A stretch of DNA of 38,764 nucleotides from Comamonadaceae bacterium (GTDB lineage: Bacteria; Pseudomonadota; Gammaproteobacteria; Burkholderiales; Burkholderiaceae_C), in contig JAIXOZ010000167.1 of NCBI GenBank assembly GCA_027486495.1, positions 1-38,764 of the forward strand, read 5' to 3'. Position 1 is the first letter of the stretch. The number at the start of each line of letters is the position of its first letter. Below, in pieces: positions 24,723-33,171 of this stretch. Both the position numbers and the translations under genes were made by a program. The notes under the pieces were generated by a model, which searched no databases, was not told the origin of the DNA, and worked only from the letters and a program-made list of their open reading frames with translations.

Positions 24723-25562
24723 ATGATTTTATTGGCGATTTTGGTGGGCACTTTGGTGGCGGGAATTGGCAGCGTCTGGGTGGCGGCCTGGCTGAGTTTT
24801 GGCGTGCTCAGCCGCTACACCCAGCACATGCTGAGCCTGGCCGCCGGGGCCTTGATGGCGACCTCGTTTTTGCACCTCTTGCCCGAGGCCTTCGAGAGTG
24901 AGGCAGGCGCACACGAGTTGTTCCTGACTTTGCTGGTGGGTTTGCTGTTCTTCTTTTTGCTCGACAAGGCTGAACTTTGGCACCATGGACATGAGCATGG
25001 ACATGGGCACGACCATGGACATGGGCACGACCATGGGCATGAACATGGTCATGCGCACCAAGACGACCATTCGAATGCGCACAACACCCATGCCGACGAC
25101 AAGCCAACCAGCGGGCAGTGGGCCGTGTTGGCGGGTGACAGTGTGCATTGCTTTGGCGACGGCATCCTGATTGCATCGGCTTTCATCGCCGACATGCGCT
25201 TGGGCGTGATTGCCGCGCTGGCCGTGCTGGCTCATGAAATCCCTCATCACATGGGCGATCTGGCCGTCTTGCGCCGAGGCAGCAGCAGTCGAAGAGTCGC
25301 CATCCTCAAGGTCTCGATGGCCGGGGCCATCACCGCTTTGGGCGGGGCGGTGGGCTATATGCTGGTCGATGCCCTGCACGACTGGTTACCGTATTTCCTG
25401 GTGGTGGCCAGCAGCAGCTTTGTTTATGTGGCCTTGGCCGACCTGATCCCCCAATTGCAAAAGCGCCTGTCTGCGCGCGAGACAGCTGCACAAATTTTGT
25501 GGCTGGCTGTGGGCATCGGCATGGTGGTCATCGTCAGCGCTTTGGCAGGGCACCAGCACTGA
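24723..25562 (+). CDS. ZIP-family metal transporter with long His-rich loop
   Basis: This is a 279-residue inner-membrane transporter for Zn or other divalent metals. The TM3-TM4 loop (residues 87-123) is very rich in His-Gly/Asp/Glu repeats, a metal-sensing or metal-buffering loop. The transport-site motifs are variant: HCFGDG (142-147) in place of the common HNxxDG, and HEIPHHMGD (171-179) in place of HEIPHELGD, i.e. one Glu changed to His. Eight hydrophobic stretches are visible. The ATG at 24723 lacks a clear Shine-Dalgarno sequence. Confidence 0.88.
   Translation: MILLAILVGTLVAGIGSVWVAAWLSFGVLSRYTQHMLSLAAGALMATSFLHLLPEAFESEAGAHELFLTLLVGLLFFFLLDKAELWHHGHEHGHGHDHGHGHDHGHEHGHAHQDDHSNAHNTHADDKPTSGQWAVLAGDSVHCFGDGILIASAFIADMRLGVIAALAVLAHEIPHHMGDLAVLRRGSSSRRVAILKVSMAGAITALGGAVGYMLVDALHDWLPYFLVVASSSFVYVALADLIPQLQKRLSARETAAQILWLAVGIGMVVIVSALAGHQH
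24981..25091 (+). repeat. codon-level repeat encoding the His-rich loop
   Basis: Short degenerate units of the form GGNCAYGANCAY recur through the loop-coding part of the ZIP gene. They are an internal repeat that can expand or contract, not a separate element. Confidence 0.7.
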
Positions 25563-25590
25563 CGCGGCTGTTCAAATGGGCATGTGCCAC

Positions 25591-25618
25591 GCCCATCGCG
25601 CACGGGGTGCGTTCCTAC
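25591..25618 (-). repeat. REP-like palindrome, minus orientation
   Basis: Read on the minus strand, GTAGGAA is followed by the stem CGCAC / GTGCG with a CCC loop. It has the same head-plus-hairpin form as the element at 18801. It lies between two convergent genes (ZIP transporter and sulfurtransferase), a common REP location. Confidence 0.55.
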
Positions 25619-25622
25619 TAAT

Positions 25623-26480
25623 TCAGCCTTTGGCGCACGGCAGGCCAGGGGTGCGGCACCATTCGCTCCAGCTGCCTGCGTAAAGGGCGGTGGGCCCGAA
25701 ACCGGCCAGCTCCATGGCCATCAGGTTGGGCACGGCCGTGACGCCGCTGCCGCAGTGGTGCACCACGCTGTTGGCAGGGCGGCCCGCCAGCACCTGGGTC
25801 CATTCCGTCTTCAGTTGCTCAGGGCTTTTGAAGCGGCCGTCTTCGGTGAAGTTCTCGGTAAAAGGACGGTTCAAAGCGCCCGGAATGTGACCTGCCACCG
25901 GGTCCAGGGGCTCCACCTCGCCCCGATAGCGGGCACCGGCACGGGCGTCGACCACGGTTTGGGTGGGTTGGCCCAAGTGGGCAACGACCGCGTCGGTGAG
26001 CACCAGCTGACGCAATGGCGCTTGCAGTTCGAACTGAGCAGGGGGCGGGGGTGTGAAGGCGCCGGATTCTGTGGCACCACCCGCTTCTTTCCAGGCCTGC
26101 AGGCCGCCGTCGAGCACGGCCACGGCCTCGTGGCCCAGCCACTTGAGCATCCACCACAAGCGCCCACAGTATTGGCTTTTGTTGCGGTCGTACACCACGA
26201 TCTGCATGCCGTTGTGAATGCCCAGGCTCCCCAGCCACTGCGCCACGATCTCGCGCTTTGGCAAGGGGTGACGTCCGCCGTTGACGGCCTGGCCCGGCTG
26301 GTGTGTGCTCAGGTCCTTGTCCATATGGGCGGGCAGGGCCGCTGCGATGCGTTCGCTGGCAAAAAAGCCATCGGTCAGCTCGGGTTTCATCAGGTCAAAG
26401 CTGCAGTCCAACACGGCGCAGGGCGTGCCCTGGGCCTGCAGCGATTGCAGTTGGGTCGTGGTGATCAACAAGGGGTACAT
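25623..26480 (-). CDS. sulfurtransferase (3-mercaptopyruvate/thiosulfate type)
   Basis: This is a 285-residue two-domain rhodanese. The N-terminal, non-catalytic rhodanese domain covers about 1-135 (VVYDRNKSQYCGRLWWMLKW). The C-terminal domain has the catalytic Cys243 in CGSGVTA, the loop type seen in 3-mercaptopyruvate sulfurtransferases. It moves sulfur from mercaptopyruvate or thiosulfate to an acceptor thiol or cyanide. GGAG before the ATG supports the start at 26480. It is third in a minus-strand run after the Rieske oxygenase and EamA transporter (15-bp gap). Confidence 0.88.
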   Translation of the reverse strand: MYPLLITTTQLQSLQAQGTPCAVLDCSFDLMKPELTDGFFASERIAAALPAHMDKDLSTHQPGQAVNGGRHPLPKREIVAQWLGSLGIHNGMQIVVYDRNKSQYCGRLWWMLKWLGHEAVAVLDGGLQAWKEAGGATESGAFTPPPPAQFELQAPLRQLVLTDAVVAHLGQPTQTVVDARAGARYRGEVEPLDPVAGHIPGALNRPFTENFTEDGRFKSPEQLKTEWTQVLAGRPANSVVHHCGSGVTAVPNLMAMELAGFGPTALYAGSWSEWCRTPGLPCAKG

Positions 26481-26495
26481 GGCAAAGGTCTCCGT

Positions 26496-27383
26496 TCAAT
26501 GGTTTTTGGCTGGGGCGCGGGGCAGTGTTCGGTTTCGCAAGATGGTGGATGCGATGCCACTGGCCATGATCAGGGCCATGCCCAACCAGCCCATGAGGGG
26601 TATCTGCTCAGCGAACAGCATCCATCCAAACAAAGCACCAAAGACGATACCCGAATATTGCAGATTGGCCACCACCAGGGTGGAGCCTCGGCTGTAGGCC
26701 TTGGTCATGCACAGTTGACCCAAGGCCGCCAGCACACCCACCGGCAGCAACCACAGCAAGCTGGGCCAAACCCATGGACTCATGCCGGTGACCAGCATCA
26801 GCACCGCACCCACCACAGTGGTGCCCACCGAGAAATAAAACACGGTGCGGACTTCGGGTTCGTTCAGTCGGCCCAATGCAGCCACTTGAATGTAGGCCAA
26901 GGCAGCGATCAGCCCCGACAGCAGGCCGATGATGCCCGCAAACAGCTGGTCTTCTTCGAGGGTGGGGCGCAGCAGCAAGATGACGCCACCGAAACCCGCG
27001 ATCACCGTCAGCACGATGGGGCCTTGGCGTGTCGCTGCTTGCAGGCTGCCCATGACCAAGGTGCTGCCCACCAGAAAAACCGCCACCCAGATGCCGCTCA
27101 TGTAATTGAGCGTCATGGCCGTGGCCAAAGGCAAGTGACCAATGGCATAAAACCAGGCGGCCAATGAAGTCACGCCCACCACGGAGCGCCAGATGTGCAA
27201 CATGGGAATCGGCGTGCGCAAAGGTACGCCCTGAACTCGACACAAACTGGCCATGAAGACCACGCCAATCAGACCCCGAAAAAACACCAACTCGAAGGTG
27301 TGAAAGTGGGCCGATGCGTATTTGATGCAAACGCCCATCATGGAGAAGAACAAGGATGCCAGGATCATCCAGGAAGCTTGCAT
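26496..27383 (-). CDS. DMT-family (EamA) transporter
   Basis: This is a 295-residue inner-membrane transporter with ten predicted helices in two EamA repeats. The signature start SLFFSMMGVCIKYASAHF and the middle FGGVILLLRP are typical of drug/metabolite exporters. Substrate unknown. It lies 10 bp after the Rieske oxygenase stop and 15 bp before the sulfurtransferase start, so the three are likely one operon. Confidence 0.85.
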   Translation of the reverse strand: MQASWMILASLFFSMMGVCIKYASAHFHTFELVFFRGLIGVVFMASLCRVQGVPLRTPIPMLHIWRSVVGVTSLAAWFYAIGHLPLATAMTLNYMSGIWVAVFLVGSTLVMGSLQAATRQGPIVLTVIAGFGGVILLLRPTLEEDQLFAGIIGLLSGLIAALAYIQVAALGRLNEPEVRTVFYFSVGTTVVGAVLMLVTGMSPWVWPSLLWLLPVGVLAALGQLCMTKAYSRGSTLVVANLQYSGIVFGALFGWMLFAEQIPLMGWLGMALIMASGIASTILRNRTLPRAPAKNH

Positions 27384-27393
27384 CGGCTGAGCG

Positions 27394-28521
27394 TCAAAGT
27401 GTTTTCATTTGTCTGCGGTACCACTCGTGAAAGTGTTGCATGCCGTCTTCCATGGGGCTTTGGTAAGGACCGACTTCGTTGTCGCCACGCGCCACAAGGG
27501 CTTTGCGGCCCGCATCCATGCGTTCGGCAATTTCATCGTCCTCCATGCAGGTTTCCATGTAGGCCGCTTGCTGGGCTTCGACGAATTCGCGCTCGAAGGC
27601 CACGATCTCTTCGGGGTAGTAAAACTCCACCATGTTCAGCGTTTTGCTGGGGCTGATCGGGTGCAGGGTGGAGACGGTGAGCACATGGGGGTACCACTCG
27701 ACCATGATGTGCGGATAGTAGGTCAGCCAAATGGCACCACGCTCGGGCAGTTGGCCATTGCGGTACTTCAGCAGCACTTCGTGCCATTTTTTGTAGGTCT
27801 CCGAGCCGGGCTGGCCAAAGCCGCCCGACACACCCACGGTTTGCACCGAGTAGTGTTCTTTGAACTCCCAGCTCAGGTCGTCGCAAGTGACAAACTGGCC
27901 AAGCCCTGGGTGGAAGGGGCCGACGTGGTAGTCCTCCAGATACACCTCGATGAAGGTCTTCCAGTTGTAGTTGCACTCGTGCAGCTCGACGCGGTCGAGC
28001 GCGTAACCATCGAAATCGAGTTGCGCCCTGGGGCCCATGTTGGCCAGATCGGCGGCAATGTCGCGGCCATTGTCTTCAAACAGCAGACCGTTCCATTCCT
28101 GCAACTTGTAGTTGTTCAGGTTCAGGCACGGGTCGTGCGAGAAGTGCGGTGCGCCCAACAACTGACCGTTTGGCGCGTAGGTCCAGCGGTGCAAGGGACA
28201 GACAATGTTGCCTCCTGCGCTGCCTTTTTGCTGGGTGTGCAAATTACCACGCCCGTGCAGCATGACGGCTTGGCGGTGTCGGCAGACATTGGAGACGAGT
28301 TCCACCCCGCCTTGGGCGTTGCGCACCAAGGCGCGGCCTTCTCCCTCATGGGGCAGGGCGTAATAGTCGCCCGGGTTGGGAATCACCAGCTGGTGGCCCA
28401 CATAACGGGGGCCTTGGTGGAAGAGTGTGTTCAATTCGCGCTGGAACAGCGCCTCATCGAAATAAGTGGAAACTGGTAGTTGGCTTGCGGCCTGCTGCAG
28501 TTGAAGACTTAAATCAGACAT
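27394..28521 (-). CDS. Rieske aromatic-ring-type oxygenase, alpha subunit
   Basis: This 375-residue oxygenase has a Rieske cluster bound by Cys80, His82, Cys108 and His111 (CRHRQAVML ... CPLHRW). The spacing between the two halves is 25 residues, about eight longer than the usual 15-17. The catalytic mononuclear iron site includes His199 and His204 in LEDYHVGPFHP. Such enzymes hydroxylate, demethylate or cleave small organic substrates (some related ones act on quaternary amines). No ferredoxin or reductase gene is adjacent, so its electron donor must be elsewhere. The upstream gap is 287 bp. Confidence 0.85.
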   Translation of the reverse strand: MSDLSLQLQQAASQLPVSTYFDEALFQRELNTLFHQGPRYVGHQLVIPNPGDYYALPHEGEGRALVRNAQGGVELVSNVCRHRQAVMLHGRGNLHTQQKGSAGGNIVCPLHRWTYAPNGQLLGAPHFSHDPCLNLNNYKLQEWNGLLFEDNGRDIAADLANMGPRAQLDFDGYALDRVELHECNYNWKTFIEVYLEDYHVGPFHPGLGQFVTCDDLSWEFKEHYSVQTVGVSGGFGQPGSETYKKWHEVLLKYRNGQLPERGAIWLTYYPHIMVEWYPHVLTVSTLHPISPSKTLNMVEFYYPEEIVAFEREFVEAQQAAYMETCMEDDEIAERMDAGRKALVARGDNEVGPYQSPMEDGMQHFHEWYRRQMKTL

Positions 28522-28739
28522 GGGTGACCTGACCTAGAGACTCCCCCTATGAAGGGGCAGGGACAAAGCGCTGAGTTCAAAGAAAACGGCGCAAAAAAAT
28601 GACAGCGAAATCCTGTCGGTGGACGCTGATTCTACCTCGGGGGGGTGCCCCAGCTGAGCTGGGCTTCACTGGCCGTGAAAAATCCAGGTTCTGCGCTGGC
28701 TGGCTGGCCCGTTGCTTCGCCCATATGCGTCTTGTGGAC

Positions 28740-28785
28740 TTGACAGGGATAACTGTCAGCTTCATCACGGCTTAAGGCCTAAAAT
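28740..28785 (+). promoter_or_regulatory. inverted repeat and -10 box upstream of xseB
   Basis: TGACAG-GGATAA-CTGTCA (28741-28758) is a perfect 6-bp inverted repeat. TAAAAT at 28780-28785 is a good -10 box, giving a start near 28792, 17 bp before xseB. A matching -35 box at 17-bp spacing is weak. The repeat sits just where an activator or repressor could act. Confidence 0.4.
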
Positions 28786-28808
28786 CGGGTTTTTAACCGG
28801 AATACCCC

Positions 28809-29063
28809 ATGCCCAAGGCCGCCCCCACCGACCCCGCTGATCCCCCGGCAGCACCCCTGCCCGCCACGTACGAAGCGGCTTTGGCAGAGTTGGAGTCGCT
28901 GGTCGGTCAATTGGAATCTGGCCAAATGCCTTTGGACCAGCTCCTATCTGGCTACCAGCGCGGCGCGGCTTTGCTGGCGTTTTGCCGCGACAAACTCAAG
29001 GCGGTGGAAGACCAGATCCAAGTGCTGGACGGTGGGCAACTCAAACCCTGGAGCGGTGCATGA
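28809..29063 (+). CDS. xseB: exodeoxyribonuclease VII small subunit
   Basis: This 84-residue protein is the small subunit that, with XseA, degrades single-stranded DNA. The core [32 protein letters not shown] and the following [15 protein letters not shown] are the usual XseB helical hairpin. A Pro/Ala-rich N-terminal extension (1-18) precedes it. The stop overlaps ispA in ATGA, the common xseB-ispA arrangement; xseA is not in the window. Confidence 0.93.
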   Translation: MPKAAPTDPADPPAAPLPATYEAALAELESLVGQLESGQMPLDQLLSGYQRGAALLAFCRDKLKAVEDQIQVLDGGQLKPWSGA

Positions 29064-29965
29064 ACGCTTTTGACCTCAAAGCCTGGATGCAGCCGCATTT
29101 GGATCGGGTTGAGCAGGCCCTGTCGCAAGGCATCGCCGCCGATTCGCCCGCCCAATTGGGCGAAGCCATGCGCTACGCCGTGTTGGACGGTGGCAAACGC
29201 CTGCGCCCCTTGCTGGTGCTGGCCACGGCCGAGGCGGTGGGCCAAGCCACACAAAGCGCGGCGGCCCTGAATGCGGCGTGTGCGCTGGAACTCATCCATG
29301 CCTATTCGCTGGTGCACGACGACATGCCCTGCATGGACAACGATGTGCTTCGGCGCGGTAAACCCACGGTGCATGTGCAGTTTGGCGAGGCCCAGGCCCT
29401 GCTGGCTGGGGACGCTTTGCAGACCTTGGCCTTTGAGATTCTGACCCCTGCAGACGCCAGTGTGAGCGCTTCGGTGCAAGCCGCCTGTGTGGGTTTGCTG
29501 GCTCGTGCTTCGGGTTACCAGGGCATGGCCGGAGGCCAGGCGATTGACCTGGTCAGCGTGGGTCAGCGCCTGAGCGAAGACCAACTGCGTCAGATGCATC
29601 GCCTCAAAACCGGTGCCTTGCTGTTGTGCAGTGTGCACATGGGCGCGGCCTGTGTCTCCGATGTGCCTGCCAAGGTGCAGGCAGCCCTGAGTCGATTTGG
29701 TCAGGCACTGGGCCTGGCCTTTCAGGTGGTGGACGATGTCCTGGATGTGACGGCCGATTCGGCCACGCTGGGCAAGACTGCAGGCAAGGATGAAGCCGCT
29801 GACAAGCCCACCTATGTGGCCCTGATGGGTCTGGACGCCGCCAAGGCTTATGCCGATGCGTTGGCCGCTGAGGCGGTGCAGGCCTTGGCCGACACCGGTT
29901 TGCCCGATGACCGTTTGGCCGCTTTGCGCGCCTTGACCGCCATGGTGGTAGAAAGAAACAACTGA
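29060..29965 (+). CDS. ispA: farnesyl diphosphate synthase
   Basis: This is a 301-residue trans-prenyl synthase that joins IPP with DMAPP and GPP to farnesyl diphosphate in the cytosol. The first Asp-rich motif DDMPCMDND (87-95) is of the bacterial type with two inserted residues, and the second, DDVLD (225-229), is intact. LDGGKRLRP (42-50) binds IPP. It overlaps xseB by 4 bp and is 1 bp before dxs, so the isoprenoid precursor genes are coupled. Confidence 0.95.
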   Translation: MNAFDLKAWMQPHLDRVEQALSQGIAADSPAQLGEAMRYAVLDGGKRLRPLLVLATAEAVGQATQSAAALNAACALELIHAYSLVHDDMPCMDNDVLRRGKPTVHVQFGEAQALLAGDALQTLAFEILTPADASVSASVQAACVGLLARASGYQGMAGGQAIDLVSVGQRLSEDQLRQMHRLKTGALLLCSVHMGAACVSDVPAKVQAALSRFGQALGLAFQVVDDVLDVTADSATLGKTAGKDEAADKPTYVALMGLDAAKAYADALAAEAVQALADTGLPDDRLAALRALTAMVVERNN

Positions 29966-29966
29966 C

Positions 29967-31814
29967 ATGACCGATTTGCTCAAGAACATCGACTCCCCTG
30001 CCGATCTGCGCCGCCTGCAGCGCTCAGACTTGCCCCAATTGGCCGATGAGTTGCGCCACTGCGTGCTCGACAACGTGTCCAAAACCGGTGGGCACCTGAG
30101 CTCCAACCTCGGCACTGTGGAGTTGACGGTGGCCTTGCACTACGTCTTCAACACGCCCGAAGACCGCATCGTTTGGGACGTGGGCCACCAGACCTACCCG
30201 CACAAAATCTTGACTGGCCGTCGTGACCGCATGCCCACGCTGCGCCAATTTGGCGGCTTGTCGGGCTTTCCGCGCCGCGACGAAAGCGAGTACGACACCT
30301 TTGGTACGGCGCACTCGTCCACCAGCATCTCCGCCGCTTTGGGTATGGCTGTGGCCGCCCGCCAAAAAGGCGAGTCGCGCCATTCGATCGCGGTGATTGG
30401 CGACGGCGCCATGACCGCGGGCATGGCCTTTGAAGCGCTGAACAACGCGGGCGTGGAAGAATGCAAGCTGCTGGTGATCCTGAACGACAACGACATGTCG
30501 ATCAGCCCACCCGTGGGCGCGCTCAACCGCTATTTGGCGCAACTGATGAGCGGGCGTTTTTATTCGGCGGCCAAGGCTGGGGCCAAGAACGTGCTCAAAA
30601 ACGCACCGCCCCTGTTCGAGCTGGCCAAGCGCCTGGAAGAAACGGCCAAAGGCATGGTGGTGCCCGCCACACTGTTTGAGAAATTCGGCTTCAACTACAT
30701 CGGCCCGATCGACGGGCACGACCTGGAGTCGCTGATCCCGACGCTGGAAAACATCAAAAACCTGGACGGGCCGCAGTTTTTGCATGTGGTCACCAAAAAA
30801 GGCCAAGGCTATGAAAAAGCCGAAGCCGACCCGGTGGCCTACCACGGTCCCGGCAAGTTCGACCCGAATGTGGGCCTGGTGCCTGCCGCCACGCCCGCCA
30901 AAACCACCTTCACCCAGGTGTTTGGCCAGTGGCTCTGCGACATGGCCGACAAAGACATGCGGCTGGTGGGCATCACGCCCGCCATGCGGGAAGGCTCGGG
31001 CATGGTGGCGTTTCACCAGCGGTTCCCTAAGCGTTACTACGACGTTGGCATTGCCGAACAGCACGCGGTGACCTTTGCTGCGGGCATGGCCTGCGAGGGT
31101 CTGAAACCCGTGGTGGCCATTTATTCCACTTTTTTGCAGCGCGGCTACGACCAGCTGATCCACGATGTGGCGCTGCAAAACCTGCCGGTGGTGTTTGCGC
31201 TGGACCGCGCGGGTTTGGTGGGGGCCGACGGGGCCACCCACGCGGGGGCCTACGACATCGCCTACATCCGCTGCATCCCCAACATGAGCCTGGCTTGCCC
31301 GGCTGACGAGCGCGAATGCCGTCAGTTGCTGAGCACCGCTTACGCTCAAAACCACCCAGTGGCCGTGCGTTACCCGCGCGGTGCAGGCGTGGGCACCGAC
31401 CCCGGCCGCGACTTGGACACTTTGCCCTTTGGCAAAGGCGAGGTGCGCCGCCAAGGTGAGAAGCTCGCTATTTTGGCCTTTGGCACCCTGCTGGCCCCGG
31501 CCTTGCAAGCCGCCGAAAAGCTCAATGCCACGGTGGTCAACATGCGCTGGGTCAAGCCTTTGGATGTCGAATTGCTGGCGCAGATTGCGCAAAGCCACGA
31601 GCGCCTGGTCACGGTGGAAGAGGGTTGCATCATGGGCGGTGCGGGCAGCGCGGTGGGCGAAGCCCTGCAGCAGCTGAACCTGCAGCGCTCGGTGCTGCAC
31701 CTGGGTTTGCCTGACGAGTTCATCGAGCATGGCGACCCGGCTAAGTTGCTGGCGCTGCAAGGCTTGGATGCTGCGGGCATCGAGGCGTCGATTCGACAGC
31801 GTTGGGGTCTTTGA
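29967..31814 (+). CDS. dxs: 1-deoxy-D-xylulose-5-phosphate synthase
   Basis: This 615-residue thiamine-diphosphate enzyme makes DXP from pyruvate and glyceraldehyde-3-phosphate, the first step of the MEP isoprenoid pathway. The N-terminal part has [19 protein letters not shown] and the ThDP motif [16 protein letters not shown]; the transketolase-type middle domain shows [20 protein letters not shown], and the C-terminal domain ends normally. Length and motifs match the family. It follows ispA in one operon. Confidence 0.97.
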   Translation: MTDLLKNIDSPADLRRLQRSDLPQLADELRHCVLDNVSKTGGHLSSNLGTVELTVALHYVFNTPEDRIVWDVGHQTYPHKILTGRRDRMPTLRQFGGLSGFPRRDESEYDTFGTAHSSTSISAALGMAVAARQKGESRHSIAVIGDGAMTAGMAFEALNNAGVEECKLLVILNDNDMSISPPVGALNRYLAQLMSGRFYSAAKAGAKNVLKNAPPLFELAKRLEETAKGMVVPATLFEKFGFNYIGPIDGHDLESLIPTLENIKNLDGPQFLHVVTKKGQGYEKAEADPVAYHGPGKFDPNVGLVPAATPAKTTFTQVFGQWLCDMADKDMRLVGITPAMREGSGMVAFHQRFPKRYYDVGIAEQHAVTFAAGMACEGLKPVVAIYSTFLQRGYDQLIHDVALQNLPVVFALDRAGLVGADGATHAGAYDIAYIRCIPNMSLACPADERECRQLLSTAYAQNHPVAVRYPRGAGVGTDPGRDLDTLPFGKGEVRRQGEKLAILAFGTLLAPALQAAEKLNATVVNMRWVKPLDVELLAQIAQSHERLVTVEEGCIMGGAGSAVGEALQQLNLQRSVLHLGLPDEFIEHGDPAKLLALQGLDAAGIEASIRQRWGL

Positions 31815-31830
31815 ACTTTTTTGAGTGCGG

Positions 31831-31868
31831 CTTCGAAATACCTCCACGAAATTGTCGGTATTGCGAAG
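31831..31868. other. 12-bp inverted repeat downstream of dxs
   Basis: Arms CTTCGAAATACC (31831-31842) and GGTATTGCGAAG (31857-31868) pair with one mismatch, around a 14-nt loop. There is no T-run, so it is not a classical terminator. It could be an operator for the next operon or an mRNA 3' end structure. Confidence 0.5.
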
Positions 31869-31910
31869 GCCCTTTGAATTTAATGATTTAAAAAAGGGTA
31901 AACCCCCACC

Positions 31911-31937
31911 TTGAGGGTCTGGTTCATTTCCTACAAT
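31911..31937 (+). promoter_or_regulatory. putative promoter of the TRAP binding-protein gene
   Basis: TTGAGG (31911-31916) and TACAAT (31932-31937) are separated by 15 bp, giving a transcription start near 31944. Repeated GGGT/ACCC words (GGGTAAACCC before, GGGT within) surround the -35 box. Assignment is tentative because the spacer is short. Confidence 0.4.
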
Positions 31938-32000
31938 AAGCCCTGCTAGATTCAGCAACCCTGTTTAGGGGTCTCAGTCATTTCACAAGGAGTTATCCCT

Positions 32001-33080
32001 ATGGATCGTCGTTCACTCATCAAAAATACGGGCATGGCCGGTATTTTGGCAGCAGGTGTTGCACCTGCTGTTCACGCGCAGGCCGCCATTCGCTGGCGCC
32101 TCGCCTCCAGCTTCCCCAAAGCCTTGGACACCATTTTCGGCTCTGCCGATGTGTTCGCGGCCCAAGTCAATGCCATGTCGGGTGGCAAATTTGTGGTCAC
32201 CACCCACGCTGCTGGCGAGTTGATGCCCGCCTTTGGTGTGGTGGACGGCGTGCAACAAGGCACAGTCGAAATCGCCCACACGGCCCCTTACTACTTTTTT
32301 GGCAAGGACGACACCTTTGCCTTGGGTACAGCCATCCCGTTTGGCCTGAACAGCCGTCAGCTCACCTCTTGGTTCTATGACGGCAATGGCTTGAAGCTGT
32401 TCCGCGAGTTCTACGACAAGTACAACATCGTGAACTTCCCTGGCGGTAACACAGGCGCCCAAATGGGCGGCTGGTTCCGCAAGGAAATCAAGACCATGGC
32501 CGACATCAAAGGCCTGAAGTTCCGCGTCGGCGGTTTTGCTGGCAAGGTCATGACCCGCATGGGCGCCGTGCCCCAGAACATCCCCGGTGGCGAGATTTAC
32601 CAAGCCCTGGAAAAAGGCACGATTGACGCCGTTGAGTGGGTCGGCCCATACGACGATGAGAAGCTCGGCTTCCAAAAAGTGGCCAAAAACTACTATTACC
32701 CCGGTTTCTGGGAAGGCGGCGCACAGCTGGACTTCTTCATCAACAAGGCGGCTTTCAACAGCTTGTCGGCAGAGAACAAGGCCATCGTGGAAGCGGCAGC
32801 TTCTTACGCTCACGTCAACATGCAAGCCAAATACGACAACCGCAACCCTGCGGCGCTCAAGCGTTTGGTGGCCGGTGGCGTCAAGCTCTTGCCTTTCCCC
32901 AAGGTGGTGATGGACGAGGCTTTCAAGCAGTCCATGGCTCTTTACGAAGAGTTGCGCGAGACCAACCCGAACTGGAAAAAAATCTACGACGACTACTCTT
33001 CTTTCCGCAAGGACCAGAACCAGTGGTTCCGTTTCACCGAAGCCACTTACGATCGTTACATGCAAGCGGCCAAGCTGTAA
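32001..33080 (+). CDS. dctP: TRAP transporter substrate-binding protein (TakP-like)
   Basis: This 359-residue periplasmic protein captures a carboxylate for a TRAP transporter. The N-terminus DRRSLIKNTGMAGILAAG is twin-arginine-like. FRVGGFAGKVMTRMGAVPQ contains the Arg that binds the substrate carboxylate, and KGTIDAVEWVGPYDDEKLG is shared with TakP, the alpha-keto-acid-binding TRAP protein, and its mannitol/chloroaromatic relatives. AAGGAG before the ATG supports the start. Its partner permeases lie 1.3 kb downstream, separated by a terminator and a regulator gene. Confidence 0.9.
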   Translation: MDRRSLIKNTGMAGILAAGVAPAVHAQAAIRWRLASSFPKALDTIFGSADVFAAQVNAMSGGKFVVTTHAAGELMPAFGVVDGVQQGTVEIAHTAPYYFFGKDDTFALGTAIPFGLNSRQLTSWFYDGNGLKLFREFYDKYNIVNFPGGNTGAQMGGWFRKEIKTMADIKGLKFRVGGFAGKVMTRMGAVPQNIPGGEIYQALEKGTIDAVEWVGPYDDEKLGFQKVAKNYYYPGFWEGGAQLDFFINKAAFNSLSAENKAIVEAAASYAHVNMQAKYDNRNPAALKRLVAGGVKLLPFPKVVMDEAFKQSMALYEELRETNPNWKKIYDDYSSFRKDQNQWFRFTEATYDRYMQAAKL

Positions 33081-33100
33081 TCAGCTGGCATGCGTGCACG

Positions 33101-33126
33101 AAAAAAGGCCCTTCGGGGCCTTTTTT
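33101..33126 (+). terminator. rho-independent terminator with TTCG tetraloop
   Basis: A perfect stem AAAAAAGGCCC / GGGCCTTTTTT closes a TTCG (UUCG) loop. It cuts the binding-protein gene off from the regulator and permease genes downstream. Confidence 0.92.
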
Positions 33127-33171
33127 CATGCACTTCTCCTTTTGACCAAGTTGTCATGCAAACTCGCCACC

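Noticed and set aside
24981..25091. Short tandem-like units that might suggest a repeat array
   Set aside because: They are in-frame His-rich codons of the ZIP transporter, with no spacers as in CRISPR.
25584..27167. 527-residue plus-strand open frame opposite sulfurtransferase and EamA genes
   Set aside because: It crosses two well-supported minus-strand genes and shows no domain; high GC favours long antisense frames.
28577..28768. 63-residue minus-strand frame in the xseB leader
   Set aside because: No family resemblance, overlaps palindromes and a promoter, and lacks a ribosome site.
30024..31958. 644-residue minus-strand open frame opposite dxs
   Set aside because: It mirrors the codon pattern of dxs, is rich in His/Gln/Arg and shows no motif; dxs is certain.
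33094..33171. N-terminal extension of the ModE-like regulator
   Set aside because: It would translate the UUCG terminator and adds no recognisable domain; ATG 33172 fits better.
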